This document shows, piece after piece, positions 37,530-45,566 of a stretch of DNA of 64,000 bases. Where the stretch lies: contig NZ_ATXF01000008.1 of NCBI RefSeq assembly GCF_000421545.1, forward strand, positions 124,001-188,000. The letters are read 5' to 3'. The translations under genes were made by a program, and so were the position numbers. Numbering within the stretch: the stretch's first letter is position 1; the number at the start of each line of letters is the position of its first letter. The notes under the pieces are model-generated. The model was given only the letters and a program-made list of their open reading frames with translations. It did not search any database and was not told where the DNA came from. The stretch is from Agromyces italicus DSM 16388 (GTDB lineage Bacteria > Actinomycetota > Actinomycetes > Actinomycetales > Microbacteriaceae).

Positions 37530-38447
37530 GTGGATCCGGACCTGAGCGAATTCGTCGAGCAGATTCCGCTCGACCCCCAGACCTTCATCGGGATCCCGCT
37601 CGCGCTCATCGGCGCGGTCTTCCTCTCGCTCGGCGCGCAGTTCCAGCACCGCGGCGTCGTCAAGGTCGAGAAGCACACGGTCGACACGCTCGGCAAGGGC
37701 CTCAACCTCAAGCAGCTCGCGCTGCTGCTCGCCCGGCCGTCGTGGGTCATCGGCACGCTCATGCTGGGGCTCGCCGTCGTCTTCCAGCTCTCGAGCCTCT
37801 ACTTCGCGCCCCTCATCGTGGTGCAGCCGCTCGGTGCGATCGCGCTGGTCGTGACCTCGATCGTGAACTCCCGCGTCAATCACGTGCAACTGAACCGCAA
37901 GACGATCATCGCGATCATCATGTGCGTGGGCGGGGTCTTCCTCTTCGTCGGTGTCGCCGCGTTCACTGCGGTCGACAAACCCGTCACCGACCGGCAGTTG
38001 GTCGTCATCCTCATCATCCTCGCCGTGGTGCTCGCGATCGCCGGCGTCACCTTCGCGCTCTTCCGCGCGAAGATCCGTGCGATCTACTACGTGATCATGG
38101 CCGGTGTGGTCTACGGTTTCGTGGCGACGCTCGCGAAGGTCGTGCTCGGAAAGCTCGAGCAGGGCGAGTTCGGCTGGCTCACGATCCTCTGCATCATCGG
38201 CCTGCTCGCGGCCACGGGCATCGGCGCCTACTTCGTGCAGAACGCGTACGCCTCGGGCCCTCCCGACCTCGTCATCGCCGGGTTGACCGTCGTCGACCCG
38301 CTCGTGGCGGTCGTCATCGGCATCACCGTGCTCGGCGAGGCGTCGCAGGCGCCGCCTTGGGCGATCGGCGTGTACATCGTGGCGGGGGCGATCGCGGTGT
38401 GGGGCGTCTTCCAGCTCGCGAGGAACCACCCGCAGACGCGACTCTGA
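37530..38447 (+). CDS. DMT (drug/metabolite transporter) superfamily membrane protein
   Basis: A 305-aa protein with nine to ten helices, QFQHRGVVKVEKH after the first helix, and the EamA-like IVVQPLGAIALVVTSIVNSRVN and VVDPLVAVVIGITVLGE repeats. It resembles the NIPA/DMT group found in actinobacteria. The substrate is unknown. The GTG start lies 6 nt after TAGGGT. Confidence 0.85.
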   Translation: MDPDLSEFVEQIPLDPQTFIGIPLALIGAVFLSLGAQFQHRGVVKVEKHTVDTLGKGLNLKQLALLLARPSWVIGTLMLGLAVVFQLSSLYFAPLIVVQPLGAIALVVTSIVNSRVNHVQLNRKTIIAIIMCVGGVFLFVGVAAFTAVDKPVTDRQLVVILIILAVVLAIAGVTFALFRAKIRAIYYVIMAGVVYGFVATLAKVVLGKLEQGEFGWLTILCIIGLLAATGIGAYFVQNAYASGPPDLVIAGLTVVDPLVAVVIGITVLGEASQAPPWAIGVYIVAGAIAVWGVFQLARNHPQTRL

Positions 38448-38602
38448 GCACGGTCACGCCGAGCTCGCGACATGCGAGCGCGGCACCCGCGGGGGTGCAC
38501 TGCGTAGACTAAGGTCGGATTCAGCCCGCCGTGCCCATCGCGCGCCCCGCGGACTCGACGGGATCGACCGTCCCGCCCCCAGAACTGTGAGGAACACGAC
38601 CC

Positions 38603-39850
38603 GTGTCTGACACCCCCGGTGCGAGTACGCCCGCCGGCGCCGAGCTCGATCGCCCTCTCAAGATCCTGATCGGTGCCGACACCTTCGCCCCCGATGTCAA
38701 CGGTGCCGCTCGATTCGCCGAGCGCCTCGCGGCCGGGCTCGTCGAGCGAGGCCACGACGTGCACATCATGGCCCCGGCCGCGAGCCGCAAGCACGGCACG
38801 TGGAAGGAGGTGCACGAGGGCCAGGAGCTCACGGCGCACCGCCTGCTGAGCTGGCGCTGGTACCCGCACGACTGGCTGCGGTTCGCGCTGCCGTGGCGCA
38901 TCCGCCAGAACAGTGCCCGCGTCATCGACGAGGTGAAGCCCGACGTCGTGCACTTCCAGTCGCACATCGTGGTCGGGCGGGGGCTCTCGATCGAGGCGCA
39001 GAAGCGCGGCATACGCATCATCGGCACCAACCACGTCATGCCCGAGAACATGCTCGAGTTCTCGTTGCTGCCGAAGGCCTGGCAGGAGTGGGCCGTGGGC
39101 CTTGCCTGGAAGGCGGCGGGCCGCACTTTCGGCCGCGCCGAAGCCGTCACAACGCCGACCCGTCGCGCTGCGCAGTTCCTCGAGAAGAACACCGGCCTCG
39201 AGAACGTGCACGCGATCTCCTGCGGCATCGATGCGCACAAGTACTCGCCCAACTGGGAGCCCCGCACCGAGAACCGCATCCTCTTCGTCGGCCGCGTGAC
39301 CGGTGAGAAGCAGATCGACGTGCTGCTCCGCGCGCTGAAGCTGCTGCCTGTTGCCCTCGACGCGAAGGTCGAGATCGTCGGCGGCGGCGACCAGAAACGC
39401 AACCTCGAGCACCTCGCCGTCGAGCTCGGCATCGCCGATCGCGTGACCTTCACCGGCTACGTCACCGACGAGGAACTCCGCGAGGCGTACCACCGCGCAT
39501 CCGTGCTCGCCATGCCCTCGATCGCCGAACTGCAGTCGATCGTGACGATGGAGGCCATGGCCTCGGCGCTGCCTGTGGTCGCCGCGAATGCCATGGCGCT
39601 GCCGCACCTCGTGCACGATGGCGAGAACGGCTACCTCTTCGAACCGTCGAACCCCGAAGACCTCGCGGCGAAGCTCCGCACCGTGCTCGAGGCGTCACCC
39701 GAGGAGTACAACGCGCTCAAGGCCGCCTCCGCCAAGCTCATCAAGGCCCACGACATCACCCGCACGCTCGACACCTTCGAGAGTCTGTATCGTGGTGAGC
39801 GCGTGACCGATCCGGTCACCGAGTCGATCCCGGTCATTCTGCCTGACTGA
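38603..39850 (+). CDS. GT4 family glycosyltransferase
   Basis: A 415-aa GT-B enzyme. The N-terminal part has ILIGADTFAPDVNGAARFAERLAAGLVERGHDVHI; the C-terminal domain has ILFVGRVTGEKQIDVLLRA, then the donor-binding MPSIAELQSIVTMEAMASALPVVA with the EX7E-like motif. It is similar to PimB/MgtA-type mannosyltransferases of actinobacterial glycolipids, so lipid or cell-envelope mannosylation is plausible. The GTG start follows GAGGAA. Confidence 0.9.
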   Translation: MSDTPGASTPAGAELDRPLKILIGADTFAPDVNGAARFAERLAAGLVERGHDVHIMAPAASRKHGTWKEVHEGQELTAHRLLSWRWYPHDWLRFALPWRIRQNSARVIDEVKPDVVHFQSHIVVGRGLSIEAQKRGIRIIGTNHVMPENMLEFSLLPKAWQEWAVGLAWKAAGRTFGRAEAVTTPTRRAAQFLEKNTGLENVHAISCGIDAHKYSPNWEPRTENRILFVGRVTGEKQIDVLLRALKLLPVALDAKVEIVGGGDQKRNLEHLAVELGIADRVTFTGYVTDEELREAYHRASVLAMPSIAELQSIVTMEAMASALPVVAANAMALPHLVHDGENGYLFEPSNPEDLAAKLRTVLEASPEEYNALKAASAKLIKAHDITRTLDTFESLYRGERVTDPVTESIPVILPD

Positions 39851-39860
39851 GTTCGCTCCA

Positions 39861-39934
39861 GGGGCGGTAGCTCAGCTGGTTAGAGCAGTGGACTCATAAT
39901 CCATCGGTCACGGGTTCAAGTCCCGTCCGCCCTA
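39861..39934 (+). tRNA. tRNA-Met or tRNA-Ile2 (CAT anticodon); attachment site of the island
   Basis: A 74-nt cloverleaf: GGGGCGG pairs with CCGCCCT, leaving a G-U first pair; D arm GCTCAGCTGGTTAGAGC; anticodon stem GTGGA/TCCAT around CTCATAA with CAT at 39895-39897; T arm ACGGG-TTCAAGT-CCCGT. Elongator Met is my first choice; an Ile2 tRNA modified to lysidine cannot be excluded. A tyrosine integrase element begins right after it, so the 3' part doubles as attL. Confidence 0.9.
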
Positions 39935-39956
39935 CGGTGAATTCGACCTGATCAGG
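39895..39956. other. probable attL of the integrative element
   Basis: The tRNA 3' half is the expected core of the site, and the junction lies near 39934. Just outside it is the perfect palindrome CCTGATCAGG (39947-39956), with a related ACCTGAT copy near 39986, candidate binding sites for the integrase or excisionase. The other copy is not in this window. Confidence 0.6.
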
Positions 39957-40105
39957 CCTTCTCGTCCTAGAGAAAAGGATGAGACCTGATGTGTGTGCCA
40001 CTTATTGGCCGTTTATTCTGCACCTCGATCGTTCTGCGGTCGCATGATCGAGACAGCCACGGCTGCCCTCGGTTCAGCTGGGATGGCCTCGCATACCTCC
40101 TAGGT

Positions 40106-40339
40106 ATGAACGCCGAACGACTCTCCGCAATCGGCCTGGAGCCGGTGCTGACGACATGCGAACTCGCCGAGTATCTCGGTGTCCAGGTGCAGGCGATCTA
40201 CGACCTGCGCGCGCATGGTCGTGGCCCATCCGGAATTCGCGTCGGCCGTGAGATCCGCTTCCGAGTATCCGACGTGCTCGTCTGGCTCGAGGACCTACAT
40301 GAGCCAAGCCTCAGCGGCGCGCACGAAGGTGCCAACTGA
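40106..40339 (+). CDS. excisionase-like helix-turn-helix (MerR/AlpA-type) protein
   Basis: A 77-aa DNA-binding protein: LTTCELAEYLGVQVQAIYDLRAHGRGPSGIRVGREIRFRVSDVLVWLED, a winged helix of the AlpA/Xis family. It overlaps the integrase start by 1 nt (TGATG), the usual xis-int pair. It directs integrase toward excision. Start by homology; the frame is open to 39989, which reads into the att region. Confidence 0.85.
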   Translation: MNAERLSAIGLEPVLTTCELAEYLGVQVQAIYDLRAHGRGPSGIRVGREIRFRVSDVLVWLEDLHEPSLSGAHEGAN

Positions 40340-41523
40340 TGGCCGGGCGTCCTCGGCTGCCGATCGGAACGTTCGGCGACATCGCAGTTCTTTCGCTTGG
40401 AGGCGGGCGGTTTCGCGCCGTGACCCGGTTCCGGGACTGGGACGGGCAGACGCGACGCGTGACGGTCACGGCTGCGAGTCGGAACGCGGCTCGATCCGCA
40501 CTGAAGGTCGAACTCGCTTCGCGAATGCGCGTAGGCGACTCGACCGACCTGACGGCAGACTCGCCGTTCACGATGCTCGCAGAGGCGTGGCTCGAAGATC
40601 TGATGCTCGACCCCGACCGCGCCCTGAGCACCAAAGAGGTCTACGCCAGCGAGTTGCGCGGCCTTGTGCTGCCGACGTTCAAGGAGTTCACGATCCGCGA
40701 AGTGACGGTCGGGCGTATCGAGCGATTCCTGAAGGCGCAGCGTGCAGTTTCGTACACCAAGGCGAAGCACTCGCGCACGATGCTGAGCATGGTGCTGGGC
40801 TTTGCGGTGAGACGGGAACTCATTCCAAGGAATCCGATCAAAGAGGTTTCGCGGATGAAGGCACCGAAACGCACGCCGAAGGCACTCACACCGGAGCAGA
40901 TCGCGGCCATCCGCGAAGCCGCGCGTAACTATCGGACGAGCGCGGACACGATGGGGCCGAAGTCAGATGGCCTTGTTCGCGATCTCGTCGAAGTCATGCT
41001 CGGCACAGCGACGCGAATCGGCGAAGTGCTGGCGTTGCGCAAGTGCGATGTTGACATGACGGCGGATCCGCCACGGGTGCACATCAACGGCACGGTGATC
41101 GTGCGCACGGGTGTCGGCGTACTTCGGCAGGACCACCCGAAGACCCACGAATCGAATCGCGTCATTGCCGTGCCGGCGTTCGCAGCAGAAGTCATTCGAC
41201 ATCGCTTGACGATCACCGGCGGGAATGGCGACGAGAGCCTGCTGTTTGCGACCAGGGCGGGCACACCGCTCACGCCCAACAACATCAGGCGAACGTTCCG
41301 GAAGATCCTGGAATCTGCTGGCCTCAAGGATATGAATATCTCGCCCCACGCATTTCGCCGAACCGGAGCGACCCTCCTTGCGAAGGAGCTCGGGATGCAG
41401 GCCGCGGCTGACATGCTCGGGCACACGTCGACGTCGACGACGAAGGCGCACTACGCCGAGCCTGATCGGACGGTCAAGTCGGCGCCGGCGGATGTGTTGC
41501 AGCAACTGGCGCCGAAGGAGTGA
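40339..41523 (+). CDS. int: tyrosine recombinase (site-specific integrase)
   Basis: A 394-aa integrase. The N-terminal arm-binding part and SAM-like core-binding domain (residues 75-165) precede the catalytic domain with the full set R226, K268, H337, R340, H362 and Y372 (ATRIGEVLAL, HAFRR, LGHTS, HYAEPDR). It catalyses recombination at the adjoining tRNA. Codon use is less GC-biased than in the core genes to the left, as expected for acquired DNA. Confidence 0.96.
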   Translation: MAGRPRLPIGTFGDIAVLSLGGGRFRAVTRFRDWDGQTRRVTVTAASRNAARSALKVELASRMRVGDSTDLTADSPFTMLAEAWLEDLMLDPDRALSTKEVYASELRGLVLPTFKEFTIREVTVGRIERFLKAQRAVSYTKAKHSRTMLSMVLGFAVRRELIPRNPIKEVSRMKAPKRTPKALTPEQIAAIREAARNYRTSADTMGPKSDGLVRDLVEVMLGTATRIGEVLALRKCDVDMTADPPRVHINGTVIVRTGVGVLRQDHPKTHESNRVIAVPAFAAEVIRHRLTITGGNGDESLLFATRAGTPLTPNNIRRTFRKILESAGLKDMNISPHAFRRTGATLLAKELGMQAAADMLGHTSTSTTKAHYAEPDRTVKSAPADVLQQLAPKE

Positions 41524-41541
41524 CGCAGTTCCGTGGTAGCG

Positions 41542-42099
41542 CTAGCCAGATTCGGTGAACGCATCCGCAGCTGTGCGGCGGCGTTCGACGTCGTCGATGA
41601 CGAAGGTGATGAAGTCGTCGTCTCGGTCGGTGATCTCGACCTCATCGACTGGGTCGGCGGGTGGTTCGCCGGGCCAGGCGGTTTGGCGGGTGGGACGGTC
41701 GCGTTCGAGGCGGGTGCCCGAGGTGGCGACCCAGTCGTGGAGGCGGTTGCGGGCGTCGGCGAAGTCGCGGTGCCATCCGAAGGGTGCCGAGCCATGTTGG
41801 TCGGGGTCGTAGGCGCTGAGCCAGTGCAAGTTCAGTGCGGACAGCTCCCAGACGAGCTCCGGGTGGCGGTGCCAATACGGCGGGATGATGGAGGCGGGTA
41901 GTCCGTAGGTGCGGCGAAGCCAGTTGACCCAGCGGTTGAGCTCGATCCATTCGGTCTCGGCTTGCTCGGCGGTCAGAAGGTTCCAGTTGACGGGGTGCGG
42001 GGGCTCGGCCACGAGTGCCGCGTCGAGATCCTCGGCGGCTGCGTCGTCGGGCGGCGGCTCTCGATCGCCCGTCTGCCAGAGCCAGGGTGCGTCAGTCAT
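41542..42099 (-). CDS. hypothetical ICE protein, DUF4913-like
   Basis: A 185-aa soluble protein: an acidic first 35 residues, then WIELNRWVNWLRRTYGLP, YWHRHPELVWELSALNLHWLSAYDP, GWHRDFADARNRLHDW. This Trp/His/Leu pattern resembles DUF4913, found in actinobacterial mobile elements. No catalytic motif. It is the last gene of the leftward transfer operon, 9 nt after the SSB stop. Confidence 0.65.
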   Translation of the reverse strand: MTDAPWLWQTGDREPPPDDAAAEDLDAALVAEPPHPVNWNLLTAEQAETEWIELNRWVNWLRRTYGLPASIIPPYWHRHPELVWELSALNLHWLSAYDPDQHGSAPFGWHRDFADARNRLHDWVATSGTRLERDRPTRQTAWPGEPPADPVDEVEITDRDDDFITFVIDDVERRRTAADAFTESG

Positions 42100-42108
42100 T
42101 GGTCGAGG

Positions 42109-42570
42109 TCACAGACCAAGGTAAGCGGATGTCGCGCGCGGAACCATCGCGTCTAACACCGTCGTGTGCTGGGCGGCTGGGCTCGCAGGTGCGGCGACGG
42201 CAGTCGCATTTCGGCGGGTGCGGTCGACGTTGTAGTTGGTGCGGGAGGCGTCGTGACCGATCTTCTTCGCGACAAACTCTTCGAGTTCGATGATGAGGCC
42301 GCCTTGTTCACTGCTGAAGGTGTTCACGTACCCTTCGGCGATAAATCGGTCGCCTTTGGCGAACCGGGTGAAGGCACGCTCTGCGGTGATGCGGAACGCG
42401 ACGAGGTCGTGGAATGTGGGGTCGAGTTCGGTGAAGCTGCCGTCGTCTTCGCGGCGGAAGTGGGGTTGGCCGACGCGGGCATAGAACCGGGTGATGCCGC
42501 TGTCGCTGACGGACTTCTGCGGTTCCGAGGCAATGAATCCGGAGAATGATTGCTGTGTCGAGATAGTCAT
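42109..42570 (-). CDS. single-stranded DNA-binding protein (SSB) of the element
   Basis: A 153-aa OB-fold protein: FSGFIASEPQKSVSDSGITRFYARVGQPHFR, then the AFTRFAKGDRFIAEGYVNTFSSEQGGL strand pattern of SSB. It lacks the DDIPF C-terminal tail of chromosomal SSBs and instead ends TSAYLGL. It probably coats single-stranded DNA during transfer. The ATG at 42570 follows AGGAGG by 9 nt; longer open frames have no ribosome site. Confidence 0.85.
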   Translation of the reverse strand: MTISTQQSFSGFIASEPQKSVSDSGITRFYARVGQPHFRREDDGSFTELDPTFHDLVAFRITAERAFTRFAKGDRFIAEGYVNTFSSEQGGLIIELEEFVAKKIGHDASRTNYNVDRTRRNATAVAAPASPAAQHTTVLDAMVPRATSAYLGL

Positions 42571-42663
42571 GGGACTTGACCTCCTGTGATGGGCGGAAAG
42601 ATCGTCCGCCGATACCTCGAGGTGCGCGGGAGATCCCACCTCGCTGAAGGCGTCGAGGACGGC

Positions 42664-44535
42664 TCACGCCGCATCGCCAGCAGCTTCGTCCGCGTCGCGA
42701 GTCGCTTCGACCGCAGTGCCGGAGGCATCGACTACCGGCTCCGGTCCAGATGCCGGGTCGGTGTCGAGACTGATTTGCATCAGTTGTTCGATCTCGAGCC
42801 GGTCGGCACGGAGCCTCTCAGCGTCGGGTCTCGATTCCCAGGGCCGCAGTCGTGTGATGAGCGGGGGTGCCGCCCGGAGCATGATCAGGCCGGTGTCATC
42901 CGGGAGCATCCGAATCTGCTCGGGTGGGAGGATCGGGACCCGACGCACGGAACGTTGGGAGGAGCGCGAGCCGCGGTCTCCGATGGTGCTGGAATCGGTG
43001 GCTTCGTCGCGGTCGCCGATGAGTGTCGAGAGGTCGTGCAGGTCACGGGCGGCCGAGGAGCCGCGGAGGAAGACCTTGACGATCGAGGAGTCCCACATCG
43101 CGTTGGCGGCATTGTCGCTCCATTTCATGCGTGCCTGCGCGAGGGACTGCAGCACCGGCATAGTCGTGATGCCGGTGCCGCCGCCTTCGGCCATCAGGGT
43201 CGGCAGTGATGGGAGCGGTGCGAGGTTGCCGATCTCGTCGAGGGCGAGCAGTAGCGGCGGGTCGAGCCTGGCACGAGGCATGCGGGCGGCCATGCGACGG
43301 GCTGTTTCGACGAGGTCTTCGATGAGTGCAGCGACGAGCGCGGCGGAGTTGTTCGCGCCGGCGCCGGTGGCGAGCAGGTGGAGGGTGCCGTTGGCGCGGA
43401 GGAACGCTTCGGGGTCGAACGCTTCGCCCTCGCCGGGGGAGACCGAATCGAGAACCCGCGGATCTGCAAGCGCGCCGAATGAGAGTGAGACGCCTTGCCA
43501 GATCGAGTCGCGGGTGCGGGGGTCGGCTTCGAGCATCGCTTGAAGTGAGTCTGCCCAGCCGGTCGCGGCGGCCGGGTTGCTGAGTAGGATCGCGACGGCA
43601 TCGTGAGCTGCCGAGGGGTCGAGGGTCCAGCGGAACAGTTCGGCCGGCGAACGATGGTCGATCGCAGCGGCGTGGAGGAGTGCTTGCAGAGCGGTACGGG
43701 TCTTCGCTTCCCAGAACGAGCCGGAATCGACGCTGCCGCCGTTGAGTCCGGTCGCGGCGGCGAGACCTGCAGCGCGGATCATCGCGGTAAGCGGTACTTC
43801 GCAGCCGCGGATCGGTGACCATCGGAGGCCGGCTGGCACGCCGTCGGCGAGGTGTTGCGGGTCGAACACGGCGACGGGGCCGATGCGCTGCCTAGCCCGG
43901 ATGGTTGCGGTCAGGTTGTCGGTTCGGGTTGAGGTGGTCACGACGGGTCCGGGGGCGTCGAGGACAGCGTTGATGACGAACTGGGCGCCTTTGCCGGAGC
44001 GTGGTGGCCCGATCACGAGGATCGAGTCCTCGACGCTGGCCCAGACCGGGACGCCTTGCGAGGTACCGATCCAGTAGCCGACATCCGTCGGGGTCGCCTT
44101 GTGCAGGGAGGGGCGCAGATACTTGGCGCGCTTCATGAGCGCTTTGTGGGATGCCGCGTGCACCACGTCTCCTTTCGTCGCGACGCCCGCGATCCGGTAC
44201 GGGTCGACCTTTGCCGTACGGCGCGAGCCGCGAAGCATCCGCCAGAACCAGACAACGAACGCAACGACTGCGCCGATCAGCACCGTCGCGGTCGCCCAGT
44301 ACATAACGGGGTGCAGGCCGGGCGCTCCGAGGGCGGTCGCAGGGTCGTCGGCGTTGAAGAACACCGCCAGACCCGTCTCTGCGCCGCCGATCGGTTGCGG
44401 GAGTCCGCTCGCCCACGCCGCGACTGAGCCGGCGGCGCGAAGGAGCAGTGCGAACGCAGCGCCGCCGAGCAGCACACTCATGCCGAGGTTGGTGAGCTCA
44501 TCGCCGAGAGCCGCCGAGGGTCTGGTCGTCGTCAT
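42664..44535 (-). CDS. VirD4/TraG-type conjugal coupling protein (T4CP)
   Basis: A 623-aa ATPase that links substrate DNA to the transfer channel. Two N-terminal TM helices (about 20-45 and 80-100); Walker A GPPRSGKG (176-183); Walker B LLLALDEIGNLAPLPSLPTLM; GGGTGITTMPVLQSLAQ resembles T4CP motif III. The C-terminal 60 residues are acidic, as in T4CPs that bind relaxosome proteins. It follows the DprA-like gene after 13 nt. Confidence 0.9.
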   Translation of the reverse strand: MTTTRPSAALGDELTNLGMSVLLGGAAFALLLRAAGSVAAWASGLPQPIGGAETGLAVFFNADDPATALGAPGLHPVMYWATATVLIGAVVAFVVWFWRMLRGSRRTAKVDPYRIAGVATKGDVVHAASHKALMKRAKYLRPSLHKATPTDVGYWIGTSQGVPVWASVEDSILVIGPPRSGKGAQFVINAVLDAPGPVVTTSTRTDNLTATIRARQRIGPVAVFDPQHLADGVPAGLRWSPIRGCEVPLTAMIRAAGLAAATGLNGGSVDSGSFWEAKTRTALQALLHAAAIDHRSPAELFRWTLDPSAAHDAVAILLSNPAAATGWADSLQAMLEADPRTRDSIWQGVSLSFGALADPRVLDSVSPGEGEAFDPEAFLRANGTLHLLATGAGANNSAALVAALIEDLVETARRMAARMPRARLDPPLLLALDEIGNLAPLPSLPTLMAEGGGTGITTMPVLQSLAQARMKWSDNAANAMWDSSIVKVFLRGSSAARDLHDLSTLIGDRDEATDSSTIGDRGSRSSQRSVRRVPILPPEQIRMLPDDTGLIMLRAAPPLITRLRPWESRPDAERLRADRLEIEQLMQISLDTDPASGPEPVVDASGTAVEATRDADEAAGDAA

Positions 44536-44548
44536 CGGGGACGCCCGT

Positions 44549-45544
44549 TCAGAGCCCGAGCTCGTGCCCGGTGCGGACCGGGCTTCGCGCCGGTGCGGGC
44601 CCGAACGCGTGCTCGCGGGGGAGAGGTGCTCGTGCGTCGAGCAGTTCGGTGACGTCGTCGGCGTTCGCGACGAGGCTTGCGATGCCTTCTTGGATGAGGC
44701 GATGGCATCCGGCGCTGGCCGGGTTCGAGGCGAGTCCGGGAACGGCCCCGACCGGCCGTCCGAGGGAGTGCGCTTGCCCGGCAACGTTGAGCGCGCCCGA
44801 GCGCGGTCCCGCCTCGACGACGACAGTGGCGCCGGAGAGCGCACCGAGGATGCGGTTGCGTTGCAGAAAACGCCACCGGGTGGGGACGGATCCGGGCGGG
44901 AGTTCGCTGATGATCAGGCCGCCGCTGGTCGTGATGCGGTCGAAGAGTTCCTCGTTGCCGCTCGGGTACATCCGGTCGAGACCGTTGGCGAGCACGGCGA
45001 CCGTCGCGCCTGGTCGCGCGGCGGTCGCGGCGCGATGCGCGGCGGCATCGATCCCGTACGCACCGCCCGACAGCACGATGCGGTCGTGCTGCGCGAGTGC
45101 GGTGACCAGCTCACTGGTGGTGTCAGTGCCGTACGTCGTGGCCGCGCGAGCGCCGACGACGGCTACGCGGGCGTGCAGTGGACCGGCGAGCGCGGAGTAG
45201 TCGCCGAGCAACCAGAGCGCGATCGGCGCACGGGCGCCCAGTTGGTGCAACTCGGCTGGCCACGCGGCATCCTCAGGTGTGAGTAGTCGCAGGTCGCAAC
45301 GCTGCATGTCGGCCTGGACCCGTTCGAGGAGCCCGTCGCCCGACCGAGTGCCGTTGCGGTGCCGCCACAGAGTTCCCTCGACCGAGTCGATGCCGCTCGG
45401 CAGTGCCCCATCTGAGCCCATCAGCTGTAGCGTCTCGGTGGCGCCAAGTCGGGCGATCAGGATGCCGGTGATCACGTCGCTGGGTTCGCAGGCGACCGCT
45501 AGCAACATTCTCGCCTCTCGTTCGTCATCGACGTTTACGGCCAT
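44549..45544 (-). CDS. DprA-like DNA-processing protein carried by the element
   Basis: A 331-aa protein of the Rossmann-like DprA fold: ARVAVVGARAATTYG, VLSGGAYGIDAAAHRAA, TVAVLANGLDRMYPSGNEELF, TRWRFLQRNRILGALS, and AVPGLASNPASAGCHRLIQEG. DprA loads RecA on incoming ssDNA in transformation. In an ICE it may help establish transferred strands. The ATG follows GGGAGG by 7 nt. Core DprA normally lies in a dprA-topA neighbourhood, so this is an extra, element-borne copy. Confidence 0.85.
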   Translation of the reverse strand: MAVNVDDEREARMLLAVACEPSDVITGILIARLGATETLQLMGSDGALPSGIDSVEGTLWRHRNGTRSGDGLLERVQADMQRCDLRLLTPEDAAWPAELHQLGARAPIALWLLGDYSALAGPLHARVAVVGARAATTYGTDTTSELVTALAQHDRIVLSGGAYGIDAAAHRAATAARPGATVAVLANGLDRMYPSGNEELFDRITTSGGLIISELPPGSVPTRWRFLQRNRILGALSGATVVVEAGPRSGALNVAGQAHSLGRPVGAVPGLASNPASAGCHRLIQEGIASLVANADDVTELLDARAPLPREHAFGPAPARSPVRTGHELGL

Positions 45545-45566
45545 TGCGCTGCCTCCCGGGTTCGTG

